This document shows, piece after piece, positions 1 to 5,497 of a stretch of DNA of 7,236 nt; position 1 is the stretch's first letter; every line of letters begins with the position of its first letter. Made by a program: the position numbers and the translations under genes. The notes below the pieces were generated by a model that saw nothing but the letters and a program-made list of their open reading frames with translations, had not been told where the DNA came from and made no database searches. This DNA is from Candidatus Omnitrophota bacterium (GTDB lineage Bacteria; Omnitrophota; Omnitrophia; Omnitrophales; Danuiimicrobiaceae): contig JACQQO010000046.1 in the NCBI GenBank assembly GCA_016206955.1, positions 1 through 7,236 of the forward strand. Direction: 5' to 3'.

Positions 1-150
1 TATCTGGCTGAACATTTCCCTGTCCGCAAAGAAATTCATCCTGTATACCCTGCCGTGAGTCCTGTGGATCCTCGGCCGCGGCTTCAGAAATGGATTGTAA
101 ACGGAAGGCACCTGTTCAGAACAGCGAAAGCTGAAACAAACTTAGGATAA
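1..150 (+). CDS. Possible C-terminal end of an unidentified convergent gene
   Basis: Plus-strand frame 1 is open from the first base to a TAA at 148-150, giving 49 residues with no start codon needed inside the window. The translation is mixed and coding-like, with a Pro-rich stretch (EIHPVYPAVSPVDPRPR) and the ending KAETNLG. The other two plus frames hit stops early. If real, it is the last part of a gene entering from the left and running towards the minus-strand operon, with only 11 bases between the two stop codons. I do not recognise the family. A 49-codon open frame at a window edge can occur by chance, so the call rests on composition and on the tight convergent arrangement. Confidence 0.42.
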   Translation, partial: YLAEHFPVRKEIHPVYPAVSPVDPRPRLQKWIVNGRHLFRTAKAETNLG

Positions 151-152
151 GG

Positions 153-173
153 GCAGGAACACTATTTCCCTGC
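153..173. terminator. Weak hairpin between the convergent ends
   Basis: GCAGGAA (153-159) can pair with TTCCCTGC (166-173) with one bulged base and a 6-base loop. It spans the gap between the plus-strand stop at 150 and the minus-strand stop at 162. Neither strand has a clear T-run after it, so it is at best a weak or non-canonical bidirectional terminator. Confidence 0.18.
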
Positions 174-458
174 GAGTTCTTGTTTTCGGGCGAGTAAATG
201 TTGCGCGAAATTGGATTGAAAGCCGCCCATTTTTTCTTTCACGGATTTGATCTCGGTTTCCACTTCGGCTAGCGTCATACGGGCAACTTTCTTGAGTTTC
301 TTGTGTGGAGGAGCTTCTGCAGGTTTTAATTCTGTTTTGACTTCAGCTTTTGGTTTGGCTTCCGGTTTTTTCTCAGCGCTTTTTTCTTCTTGCTCGGCTG
401 ACTTCTCTTTCTTCTCTTCCTCAGCTGGCTTTTCTTGCTTTTCTTTCTCTTCAGCCAC
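162..458 (-). CDS. Small Lys/Glu/Ala-rich hypothetical protein
   Basis: This 98-residue protein is not recognised. Residues 1-55 are low complexity, made of repeated Ala-Glu-Lys-Pro units (for example PAEEEKKEKSAEQEEKSAEKK), with no hydrophobic segment or signal peptide. A basic spacer (HKKLKKVARM) then leads into about 40 residues that look like an ordinary amphipathic helix pair (TLAEVETEIKSVKEKMGGFQ, then FAQHLLARKQELAGK). The layout is a flexible charged tail plus a short helical domain, as in some nucleic-acid- or ribosome-associated proteins, but no function can be assigned. The start is GTG at 458, preceded by AGGAAG at 5 bases. It begins two bases after the stop of the 125-residue gene, so the two are almost certainly co-transcribed and coupled. 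Confidence 0.75.
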   Translation of the reverse strand: MAEEKEKQEKPAEEEKKEKSAEQEEKSAEKKPEAKPKAEVKTELKPAEAPPHKKLKKVARMTLAEVETEIKSVKEKMGGFQSNFAQHLLARKQELAGK

Positions 459-460
459 TT

Positions 461-838
461 TTACTTCCTGGCCATTTGCGCAACCATCGCTTGTTTGCGC
501 GATTTAATTTGGTTCAGGAGAAATGCAGCAGCTTCGGAATCACCATCATAAGAAATCTCGCGTTGGGCCAACTGGGTATGATGCCAAAGGACTTTTCTAA
601 ACGTATCGTTTTCCGCAATTGAAACGCTAAGGCGCTGCCTTAAAAAAGCGAGCGTATTGGCATCTTTCGGGCAACGTTCCTTATTAATCAAAAGATCAAT
701 CACCTCAATATAATGATCAATCGCAAAGGAATTAGCGCGGATTTGATGGCGGAGAAGTTTAACTTCCCGCTCGGTGAGGAAACCGCGTGATTCATCGAGT
801 AAATGTGTTAGTTTATTTTTATTTGTCTTTTTCTTCAT
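461..838 (-). CDS. Hypothetical helical protein, 125 residues
   Basis: Not recognised. The protein is soluble-looking, basic at the N-terminus (MKKKTNKNK), and predicted by eye to be almost all helical. It has a Glu/Arg/Leu-rich segment (residues about 20-35), a hydrophobic helix (IDHYIEVIDLLI, about 39-50), one Cys (KERCPKD) and a basic C-terminus (SRKQAMVAQMARK). There is no transmembrane segment or signal peptide. The start is ATG at 838 with only a weak purine stretch before it. It is separated from the phosphoesterase gene by 51 bases, which hold a promoter-like pair of hexamers, and it ends two bases before the GTG of the Lys/Glu-rich gene. The pair may form one small transcription unit with a shared role, but this is inference from spacing only. 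Confidence 0.75.
   Translation of the reverse strand: MKKKTNKNKLTHLLDESRGFLTEREVKLLRHQIRANSFAIDHYIEVIDLLINKERCPKDANTLAFLRQRLSVSIAENDTFRKVLWHHTQLAQREISYDGDSEAAAFLLNQIKSRKQAMVAQMARK
464..469 (-). promoter_or_regulatory. Ribosome binding site that fixes the GTG start at 458
   Basis: AGGAAG on the minus strand lies 5 bases before GTG at 458 and overlaps the last codons of the upstream 125-residue gene (AGG AAG TAA). It supports a GTG start and translational coupling of the two small genes. Confidence 0.6.
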
Positions 839-864
839 AGCAGCATCTTAGATTAATCTCTCGA

Positions 865-893
865 AAGATACACGATGAAGGTATGAAAGTCAA
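865..893 (-). promoter_or_regulatory. Candidate sigma70-type promoter for the two small genes
   Basis: On the minus strand TTGACT (893-888, 5 of 6 matches to TTGACA) is followed by 17 bases and TATCTT (870-865, 4 of 6 matches to TATAAT). The -35 hexamer overlaps the phosphoesterase stop codon. Transcription would start near 857-860, leaving about 20 bases before ATG at 838. This is motif evidence only. Confidence 0.35.
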
Positions 894-1744
894 GGAGTCA
901 GTTCAAATAAAACCGCTTCCGGCCGGCATCCAAGGCGTGGAAAAATCGTACGGCCTGCTCCAAGCCCGCGCGAAACAAAAACGGTCATATTTTTATAAGT
1001 GTGAAGGCCGTCCACATATTTGCGCGGCAGTTTTGTTTCACGATAGAGGGCTCCAACAAAAGGAAAGTGAATTTGTCCGCCGTGGGTATGGCCTGAAAAA
1101 ACAAAATCCACGCCGTGATGGGAAAGTTTCAAAAGCCCATCGAGGTGGTGAATAAGCAAAATATTGAAAGTCTGAGGACTCAGGCCGCGAAGCGCCTTTT
1201 CAAAATCGATTTTCTGTGTCACGGGGTCGTCCGTTCCACAAATCAAAACCGGATTTCCATGCACTTCCAGTCTCATCGATTCGTTGATCAGAACGTGAAC
1301 TCCAATCCGCTTTAACTCCGAAATAAACCGTGAAACATTATTTTTCCGGATTGCCGACTTAGCGCCTGCCAAATGATAACGGAGGTTGTCCATCATGTGG
1401 TAATCATAATAATCATGATTTCCTAAAACCAAAAAAGTGCCGTACCGTGCTCTGAGGCCCGAAACCACTCGCACCGCGGTGTTTATTCCTTCATCATAAT
1501 CAATGATATCGCCGGTGAGAAAAATAAGATCGGGATTGAGCATGGAAAGCCGCTGAAAAAAAGCGCGCTTTGATCCTTCGCTCTTCACAAAGTGAATATC
1601 GGAAAGGTGAAGAATCGTGATGGGGGTTCGAATTTTTTTCCGGCCTTTTACTTTAACTCGCCTTAAGCGAGGCCAATTCGGTTCAATGAAAACAGACCAA
1701 AATAAAACCGCGAAAATAATTCCAAGTATTATCGACCAAATCAT
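890..1744 (-). CDS. Membrane-anchored calcineurin-like metallophosphoesterase (YkuE/LpxG type)
   Basis: A 284-residue binuclear metal phosphoesterase. Residues 1-20 form one hydrophobic segment, giving an N-terminal membrane anchor with no clear cleavage site. The metal-binding motifs appear in family order: DIH at 49-51, GDIID at 78-82, GNHD at 108-111, the paired His at 199-200 (LIHHLD) and GHTHGGQ at 218-224, so an active enzyme is likely. Homologues include YkuE-like phosphoesterases and Chlamydia LpxG, a UDP-2,3-diacylglucosamine pyrophosphatase of lipid A synthesis. An LpxG-like role would fit the acyltransferase gene nearby, but subfamily assignment is inference. The start chosen is ATG at 1744, 8 bases after AGGAGG; the in-frame GTG at 1753 overlaps that ribosome binding site and is too close to use. 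The binding site itself lies in one arm of a long inverted repeat. Confidence 0.88.
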   Translation of the reverse strand: MIWSIILGIIFAVLFWSVFIEPNWPRLRRVKVKGRKKIRTPITILHLSDIHFVKSEGSKRAFFQRLSMLNPDLIFLTGDIIDYDEGINTAVRVVSGLRARYGTFLVLGNHDYYDYHMMDNLRYHLAGAKSAIRKNNVSRFISELKRIGVHVLINESMRLEVHGNPVLICGTDDPVTQKIDFEKALRGLSPQTFNILLIHHLDGLLKLSHHGVDFVFSGHTHGGQIHFPFVGALYRETKLPRKYVDGLHTYKNMTVFVSRGLGAGRTIFPRLGCRPEAVLFELTP

Positions 1745-1848
1745 CCCAACCACCTCCTTTTTCGCCCCCTTGGGGCGAAAACTTGCAAAGTTTCAAAAGC
1801 GCGCCTATAGCAACTTGGAGCGCGCTTTTGCAAAGGAGGTGGTGGGAT
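1743..1848. repeat. Intergenic palindromic element A: inverted repeat pairing stop-side sequence with the downstream RBS
   Basis: The outer arms 1743-1760 and 1832-1848 pair over 17 bp with one bulged A (1748/1749). On the minus-strand RNA the 5' arm begins at the last base of the aminotransferase UGA. The 3' arm holds AGGAGG and the first two bases of the phosphoesterase AUG. Three inner hairpins fill the interior: TTTTCGCCCC/GGGGCGAAAA (1759-1781, loop CTT), AAACTT/AAGTTT (1779-1793, loop GCA) and CAAAAGCGCGC/GCGCGCTTTTG (1794-1830, 15-base loop). The 5' arm contains CACCTCCTTT, the same string as the canonical 3' tail of 16S rRNA. It could be an RNA switch that hides the ribosome binding site, a small mobile palindrome, or both. 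Confidence 0.8.
1753..1758 (-). promoter_or_regulatory. Strong Shine-Dalgarno of the phosphoesterase gene, inside a stem
   Basis: AGGAGG on the minus strand lies 8 bases before ATG at 1744. It decides the start of the phosphoesterase and lies fully within the outer stem of the intergenic palindrome, opposite 1834-1839. Confidence 0.75.
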
Positions 1849-2960
1849 CATCTCATCACCTGCCTTAACACCTTCATCAAGTTCATAATATCCGCTTCGG
1901 TATTATAAATATGAGGCGCTACGCGAATGCCTCCGCCGCGCGCCGAAACATAAATCCGCTTCGCTAGCAATTGATCCGTCAATTCTTGGGCATTCTTAAC
2001 TTTGAACACCACAATAGCAGAACGAAAAGGCGGACTTAAAGGCGATAGGATTTCAAAATCATATTTTCTTAAGTTGTCGATCAGAAAATCAGTTAATTCA
2101 AGAATTCGGTTCCAAACATTTGAAAATCCAATTTCCGAGAGATAATCGATCGCAGCTCCAATCGCGAAGATATGGGGAAACGGCGGGCATCCATATTCAT
2201 AACGCGAAGCATCACGCTTAAGAGGAGCGTGTCGATTATCAAAGCTTTCCGGATGCGGCGCGCTCCTCCAGCCCGCTGATTTGGGTTGAAACTTACGAAT
2301 CCATTTCCGGTTGATGTAAAGAATTCCGCCGCCATAACCGGCCATCAACCATTTATAACTATTGGTTGCAAGAAAATCGATTCCAGTGTGTTTCACATCG
2401 ATCGGCAAATAACCAAACCCCTGAGTGGCATTGACGACCAAAAATCGATTTCCCTTGATCTTGCCGATGGCTTCAAGATCTTGACGAAACCCATTTTGAT
2501 ATTGGACGAAACTTGTGAGGATGGTCTTTACGGTACCGGTACCGTCAGCAGAAAGATGCGGAGCATAATCGATCACACCATTCGCCGGTTTCAAAAACCT
2601 CATTTTTGCTCTCCGATGAATCCAGGGAACGGTGGTTGCCGGAAATTCCAACGTATTAGTCAAAACGCCGCCTTGATCGGCAATCAACTCGGCGATCAAA
2701 TTCATTCCGTGAGAAGTGCTGCTCGTAAAGGCGACCTCCTCAGCTTCAGCGCCGATAAACGTGGCAACTTTTCGTCTCACCTCTTCGCGCCGGCTGATCC
2801 AACGATTCCAGGAAAAATCCGCAAAACCCACGAGCTCATCGTAATAACGAAGGGCCGCTTCATAAACCGGCTTGGGCATCGGAGAAGCGGAAGCATGATC
2901 GAGATAAGTAAAACGTTTCGCGATTGGAAAATCTTTCCTGATTTTTTTCCAATCAACCAT
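1848..2960 (-). CDS. Class V PLP-dependent aminotransferase-like protein
   Basis: A 370-residue fold-type I PLP enzyme of the class V family (cysteine desulfurase, isopenicillin N epimerase and relatives). Visible family signatures are YLDHASASP (19-27), the phosphate-binding TSSTSHGMN (79-87), LEFPATTVPW (104-113), the Schiff-base lysine K203 in NSYKWLMAGYGGG, and RVAPHIYNTEADI near the C-terminus, with R346 as the likely substrate-carboxylate contact. The catalytic Cys loop of SufS/NifS desulfurases is absent, so sulfur transfer from cysteine is unlikely; the substrate is unknown. At the site where the family has Asp contacting the pyridine nitrogen (DAxQ), this protein has N177 (VVNATQG), encoded by AAT. 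The ATG at 2960 overlaps the end of the ApgM gene by 8 bases, indicating coupling. A perfect GGTACC palindrome lies within codons 139-144. Confidence 0.9.
   Translation of the reverse strand: MVDWKKIRKDFPIAKRFTYLDHASASPMPKPVYEAALRYYDELVGFADFSWNRWISRREEVRRKVATFIGAEAEEVAFTSSTSHGMNLIAELIADQGGVLTNTLEFPATTVPWIHRRAKMRFLKPANGVIDYAPHLSADGTGTVKTILTSFVQYQNGFRQDLEAIGKIKGNRFLVVNATQGFGYLPIDVKHTGIDFLATNSYKWLMAGYGGGILYINRKWIRKFQPKSAGWRSAPHPESFDNRHAPLKRDASRYEYGCPPFPHIFAIGAAIDYLSEIGFSNVWNRILELTDFLIDNLRKYDFEILSPLSPPFRSAIVVFKVKNAQELTDQLLAKRIYVSARGGGIRVAPHIYNTEADIMNLMKVLRQVMR
2530..2545. repeat. Perfect 16 bp palindrome ACGGTACCGGTACCGT inside the aminotransferase
   Basis: ACGGTACCGGTACCGT is fully self-complementary and consists of two abutting GGTACC units with AC and GT flanks. 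It encodes Gly-Thr-Gly-Thr (residues 140-143). The same ACGGTACC and GGTACCGT ends, in the same codon phase, bound the 76 bp palindrome in the aldo/keto reductase gene, so it may be a collapsed copy or excision footprint. Confidence 0.7.
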
Positions 2961-4158
2961 AATGTTTCCACCCCTTTACCAATCTCAACATGAGTTCGTA
3001 GCCGCGATCAAGCACAACCCCGGTCGCCTTTGAATCAGCTTCGGTGTAAGGCCGTTCGGAGCAGCAGAACGGGAGATCGGAACCTGCAAAGATAAACGGC
3101 ACGGGTTCCGCCACGTGAGTTTTTTTGACAATGGGGGTGTAATGATCGGGCGCCACAAAAAGCCGCCAATCGCCTTCTTTTTTCAAATGCTCCACGATTG
3201 GCCCAACAATATGGCGATCGATATTTTCAATCGCTCGGATTTTTTCTTTGTAATTCCCCACATGGCCGGCCTCATCCGTTGCCTCCACGTGAATAAAAAC
3301 AAGATCAAGCCGCTTAAGCGCTTCGATCGCATAACGACCCTTTGCCGCATAATCGGTATCAAAATATCCGGTGGCCCCCGGAACGGAGATAATTTCCCAG
3401 CCGATTAAGCGGCCAAGCCCATTTAACAGATCGACGGCTGAAATCACGCCGCCCGAAAGTCCATATTTCTTTTTGAAAAGTTCCAGTTTTGGTGCTCCGC
3501 CGCCGCCCCAAAGCCAAATCATATTGGCCGGCTTTTTTCCTGATTTTTCTCTTTTTTGATTGATCGGATGGCCACCTAAAATTCCCCTCGATTTTTGAGT
3601 CAGCTCAATTAAAAATTCAGCGCCTTTCCCCTTCGGCCAGTGTTTTTCATATGCTTCCCCTTGAAAGTCGTGAGGCTGATCGGTCACGACATCCAAATCG
3701 CTTGAACGTTTGTGGTGCAGGATATGGCGGTACATTTTGCCCGTGTGAAACGAAATCAAATCGTTTCCCAAATTTTTTTGAAGTTCTCGAATTAATATGT
3801 CTGCTTCTTCAGTGGAAATATGATCCGCTGAATAATCCGTGAGGATTCCGTTTTTCTCATGAACCAAATTACAGCGGAAAGCCAGTTCGCCGGGCTTGAG
3901 TAAGATACCGATATTTGCGGCTTCCAACGGTGCGCGGCCGGTGTAGCCAATTTTGGGATCATAGCCCATCAGCGAAAGGCCGCACACATCGCTCCCCGGA
4001 TACATTCCATCGGGACAAGTTTTGAGGGTACCTAAGATGGAATTTCTGCATAGATCATCCAAATGAGGTTTTTGGGCCGCTTGAAGCGGCGTTTTATTTC
4101 CCAATTCTTTAAGCGGCCAATCGCCCACTCCATCTGGAACAATGACAACGTGTTTCAT
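2953..4158 (-). CDS. apgM: ApgM-type cofactor-independent phosphoglycerate mutase / proposed homoserine kinase
   Basis: A 401-residue member of the alkaline-phosphatase superfamily, archaeal-type phosphoglycerate mutase group (COG3635). Visible features are the N-terminal metal-site motif IVPDGVGDWP (6-15), the catalytic serine S56 in PGSDVCGLSLMGYD, YTGRAPLEA (72-80), TDYSADHIS (107-115), HVEATDEAGH (290-299, D295 and H299), PDHYTP (D338, H339) and THVAEPVPF (347-355, H348), so all expected catalytic regions are present. ApgM interconverts 3- and 2-phosphoglycerate in glycolysis. Bacterial proteins of about 400 residues in this group are also annotated as proposed homoserine kinases of threonine synthesis, and the sequence alone does not separate the two. 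The start is ATG at 4158, 7 bases after GAGAGG; a TTG at 4218 would lie inside the palindromic spacer. The stop overlaps the aminotransferase start. Confidence 0.9.
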   Translation of the reverse strand: MKHVVIVPDGVGDWPLKELGNKTPLQAAQKPHLDDLCRNSILGTLKTCPDGMYPGSDVCGLSLMGYDPKIGYTGRAPLEAANIGILLKPGELAFRCNLVHEKNGILTDYSADHISTEEADILIRELQKNLGNDLISFHTGKMYRHILHHKRSSDLDVVTDQPHDFQGEAYEKHWPKGKGAEFLIELTQKSRGILGGHPINQKREKSGKKPANMIWLWGGGGAPKLELFKKKYGLSGGVISAVDLLNGLGRLIGWEIISVPGATGYFDTDYAAKGRYAIEALKRLDLVFIHVEATDEAGHVGNYKEKIRAIENIDRHIVGPIVEHLKKEGDWRLFVAPDHYTPIVKKTHVAEPVPFIFAGSDLPFCCSERPYTEADSKATGVVLDRGYELMLRLVKGWKHYG

Positions 4159-4250
4159 CCCACCACCTCTCTTTGGCCTGTAAGGCCAAATGAGTTCAGA
4201 TTTTGTGTTTCTAGCCAATGCGCCTTCGGCGCATAGAGAGGTGGTGGGAT
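4157..4250. repeat. Intergenic palindromic element B: perfect 16 bp inverted repeat covering the apgM RBS
   Basis: ATCCCACCACCTCTCT (4157-4172) and AGAGAGGTGGTGGGAT (4235-4250) are perfect inverted repeats. In minus-strand RNA the 5' arm starts 7 bases after the acyltransferase UGA. The 3' arm contains the ribosome binding site GAGAGG and the AU of the apgM AUG. Inside are TTTGGCCT/AGGCCAAA (4172-4190, loop GTA) and ATGCGCC/GGCGCAT (4218-4234, loop TTC), separated by 27 unpaired-looking bases. The outer arms nearly match those of the element at 1743-1848, while the inner stems differ in sequence but keep the same layout. Confidence 0.85.
4166..4171 (-). promoter_or_regulatory. Shine-Dalgarno of apgM, inside a stem
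   Basis: GAGAGG on the minus strand lies 7 bases before ATG at 4158. It fixes the ApgM start and lies wholly within the perfect 16 bp arm, paired to 4236-4241. Confidence 0.7.
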
Positions 4251-4257
4251 CATGAGA

Positions 4258-5043
4258 TCACGTTGAAACTAAATCGCCAGTTGACGATTTGGAGCGAATT
4301 GATTTTAGAGATCGGATCATTTCTTCTCGGACTTGTTCTGAAAATGATTCAAGTGAAAGATGGCTTCTTTCGCTGGGCGGTTCGGGAAATCCAACTTGAA
4401 GAGTCACTTTAACGCGGCGGGCAAGCAGCCGGCTTCCTTTGGGAAGTAAATCCCTTGTGCCTTGGATGACGATCGGCACAATGGGAACGTTCACTTCCCG
4501 CGCAAGCTTAAAAGCCCCCACTTTAAACGCTTGAATTTCTCCGTTCGGGCTTCTGGTGCCTTCCGGAAAAAGAAGGACCGAAACTCCCCGCTGTAAATAA
4601 CCACTCGCTTGATCAACGGCGCGTTTTCCGCTCATTCGATTGCCGCGAATCAAAGGAATGTACGCTGCACACCAAAGAGACCAACCGAGAAAAGGAATCC
4701 AAAAAAGCTCCTGTTTGGCAACAAACTTAAAAGGATGCGGCAAGTGAAGGACGGCAATGATATCCGCAATGCTTTGGTGATTGGCAATCAAAACATAAGT
4801 GCCGTTTGGTTTCAAACGCTCGGCGCCCTCAACATGAACTTTCATTAAAGGGCAAGCGATCAAAATGGCCTTGGCCCAAAAGGATACCAAAGGATGGACT
4901 TGTTTTCGATCCCTGTCAAACGGCCACAGAATAAGGGAAATGATTAACGTGGGAAAAAACACAATGATGGTGATCAAACCGACCAACGTCCATCGGAAGG
5001 AGGAGCGAGTTAAATCAAAGATGAAGTTTCTCGATTGAGTCAT
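4258..5043 (-). CDS. plsC: 1-acyl-sn-glycerol-3-phosphate acyltransferase (PlsC family)
   Basis: A 261-residue membrane acyltransferase that probably transfers an acyl group to lysophosphatidic acid to make phosphatidic acid at the cytoplasmic membrane. A hydrophobic segment spans about residues 18-41. The catalytic HX4D box is H89 to D94 (ANHQSIADI). The substrate-phosphate motif FPEGTRS is at 159-165, and VPIVPI is at 186-191, in the order and spacing of the LPLAT/AGPAT family. The length is typical. The Ser/Arg-rich C-terminal tail after about residue 225 is poorly conserved by eye. Its ATG overlaps the Nudix stop as ATGA, with GAGG 9 bases upstream within the Nudix gene, so the two are translationally coupled. 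It is followed by the palindromic spacer before apgM. Acyl chain and exact acceptor cannot be read from sequence. Confidence 0.92.
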   Translation of the reverse strand: MTQSRNFIFDLTRSSFRWTLVGLITIIVFFPTLIISLILWPFDRDRKQVHPLVSFWAKAILIACPLMKVHVEGAERLKPNGTYVLIANHQSIADIIAVLHLPHPFKFVAKQELFWIPFLGWSLWCAAYIPLIRGNRMSGKRAVDQASGYLQRGVSVLLFPEGTRSPNGEIQAFKVGAFKLAREVNVPIVPIVIQGTRDLLPKGSRLLARRVKVTLQVGFPEPPSERSHLSLESFSEQVREEMIRSLKSIRSKSSTGDLVST

Positions 5044-5477
5044 TTGTATTGCCTCAATTTTTTAGCTGCTTTTCTCAAGATAGCCCGCTCACTTGGATAT
5101 TGTGCCCGGCGAATCGCCTCTTCGAGAGAATGCCACCTCGCAAGTTCAACTTCATCATCATGATCGGCGAGTCTTCCTTTTTGGTAACGGATGAGAAAAA
5201 AATGGACAATCTTGAACACATACCTTTTGCTCTCTAAGTCAAAAAAAGAATAGTGGATATAACCAAGAGGGGAAACAGAAGAACCGGAAATTCCCGTTTC
5301 TTCCTTTACTTCTCTGAGCGCTGTTTGCTCAAGACTTTCGTCTTTTTCAATATGGCCTTTTGGAAGGCACCATACAATTTGATTGTTTCTTCGGCGGCCG
5401 ATGAGGCAAATTTTAAGACCGTCGGGCGATTTTTTAAAAACAACACCGCCCGCTGAGACTTGTTTCAAGCCTCGCAT
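5040..5477 (-). CDS. Nudix hydrolase (MutT/Ap4A-hydrolase-like)
   Basis: A 145-residue Nudix protein hydrolysing a nucleoside diphosphate linked to another group, with Mg2+ held by the Nudix box. The box is complete: G41, five residues, E47, seven residues, then REVKEETGI (55-63), matching GX5EX7REUXEEXGU. The preceding WCLPKGHIEKDES and the N-terminal VSAGGVVF resemble the asymmetric Ap4A hydrolase and related MutT-like groups, so dinucleoside polyphosphates are a reasonable but unproven substrate. The C-terminal EVELARWHSLEEAIRRA is the usual substrate-side strand and helix. The start is ATG at 5477, 20 bases after the stop of the peptidoglycan-binding protein; no convincing ribosome binding site precedes it. 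It overlaps the acyltransferase start as ATGA. Confidence 0.93.
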   Translation of the reverse strand: MRGLKQVSAGGVVFKKSPDGLKICLIGRRRNNQIVWCLPKGHIEKDESLEQTALREVKEETGISGSSVSPLGYIHYSFFDLESKRYVFKIVHFFLIRYQKGRLADHDDEVELARWHSLEEAIRRAQYPSERAILRKAAKKLRQYK

Positions 5478-5497
5478 AAATTCATCTTGCCGAAGGG

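Noticed and set aside
112..124. Short palindrome CTGTTCAGAACAG
   Set aside because: Short, within the possible plus-strand coding tail, no T-run, and not repeated in the window.
1745..1753. GTG at 1753 as start of the phosphoesterase
   Set aside because: It is part of the AGGAGGTGG stretch itself. ATG at 1744 has proper spacing.
2286..2993. Long plus-strand open frame (235 codons) opposite the aminotransferase
   Set aside because: It lies entirely against a gene with full PLP-enzyme motifs and has no recognisable domain. It is an antisense shadow.
4076..4090. Palindrome GCCGCTTGAAGCGGC
   Set aside because: It lies in well-conserved ApgM coding sequence (PLQAAQKP) and has no partner element or family ends.
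4159..4218. N-terminal extension of ApgM from a TTG at 4218
   Set aside because: It would translate the palindromic spacer, while MKHVVIVPDGVGDW from ATG 4158 has a close Shine-Dalgarno and matches the family N-terminus.
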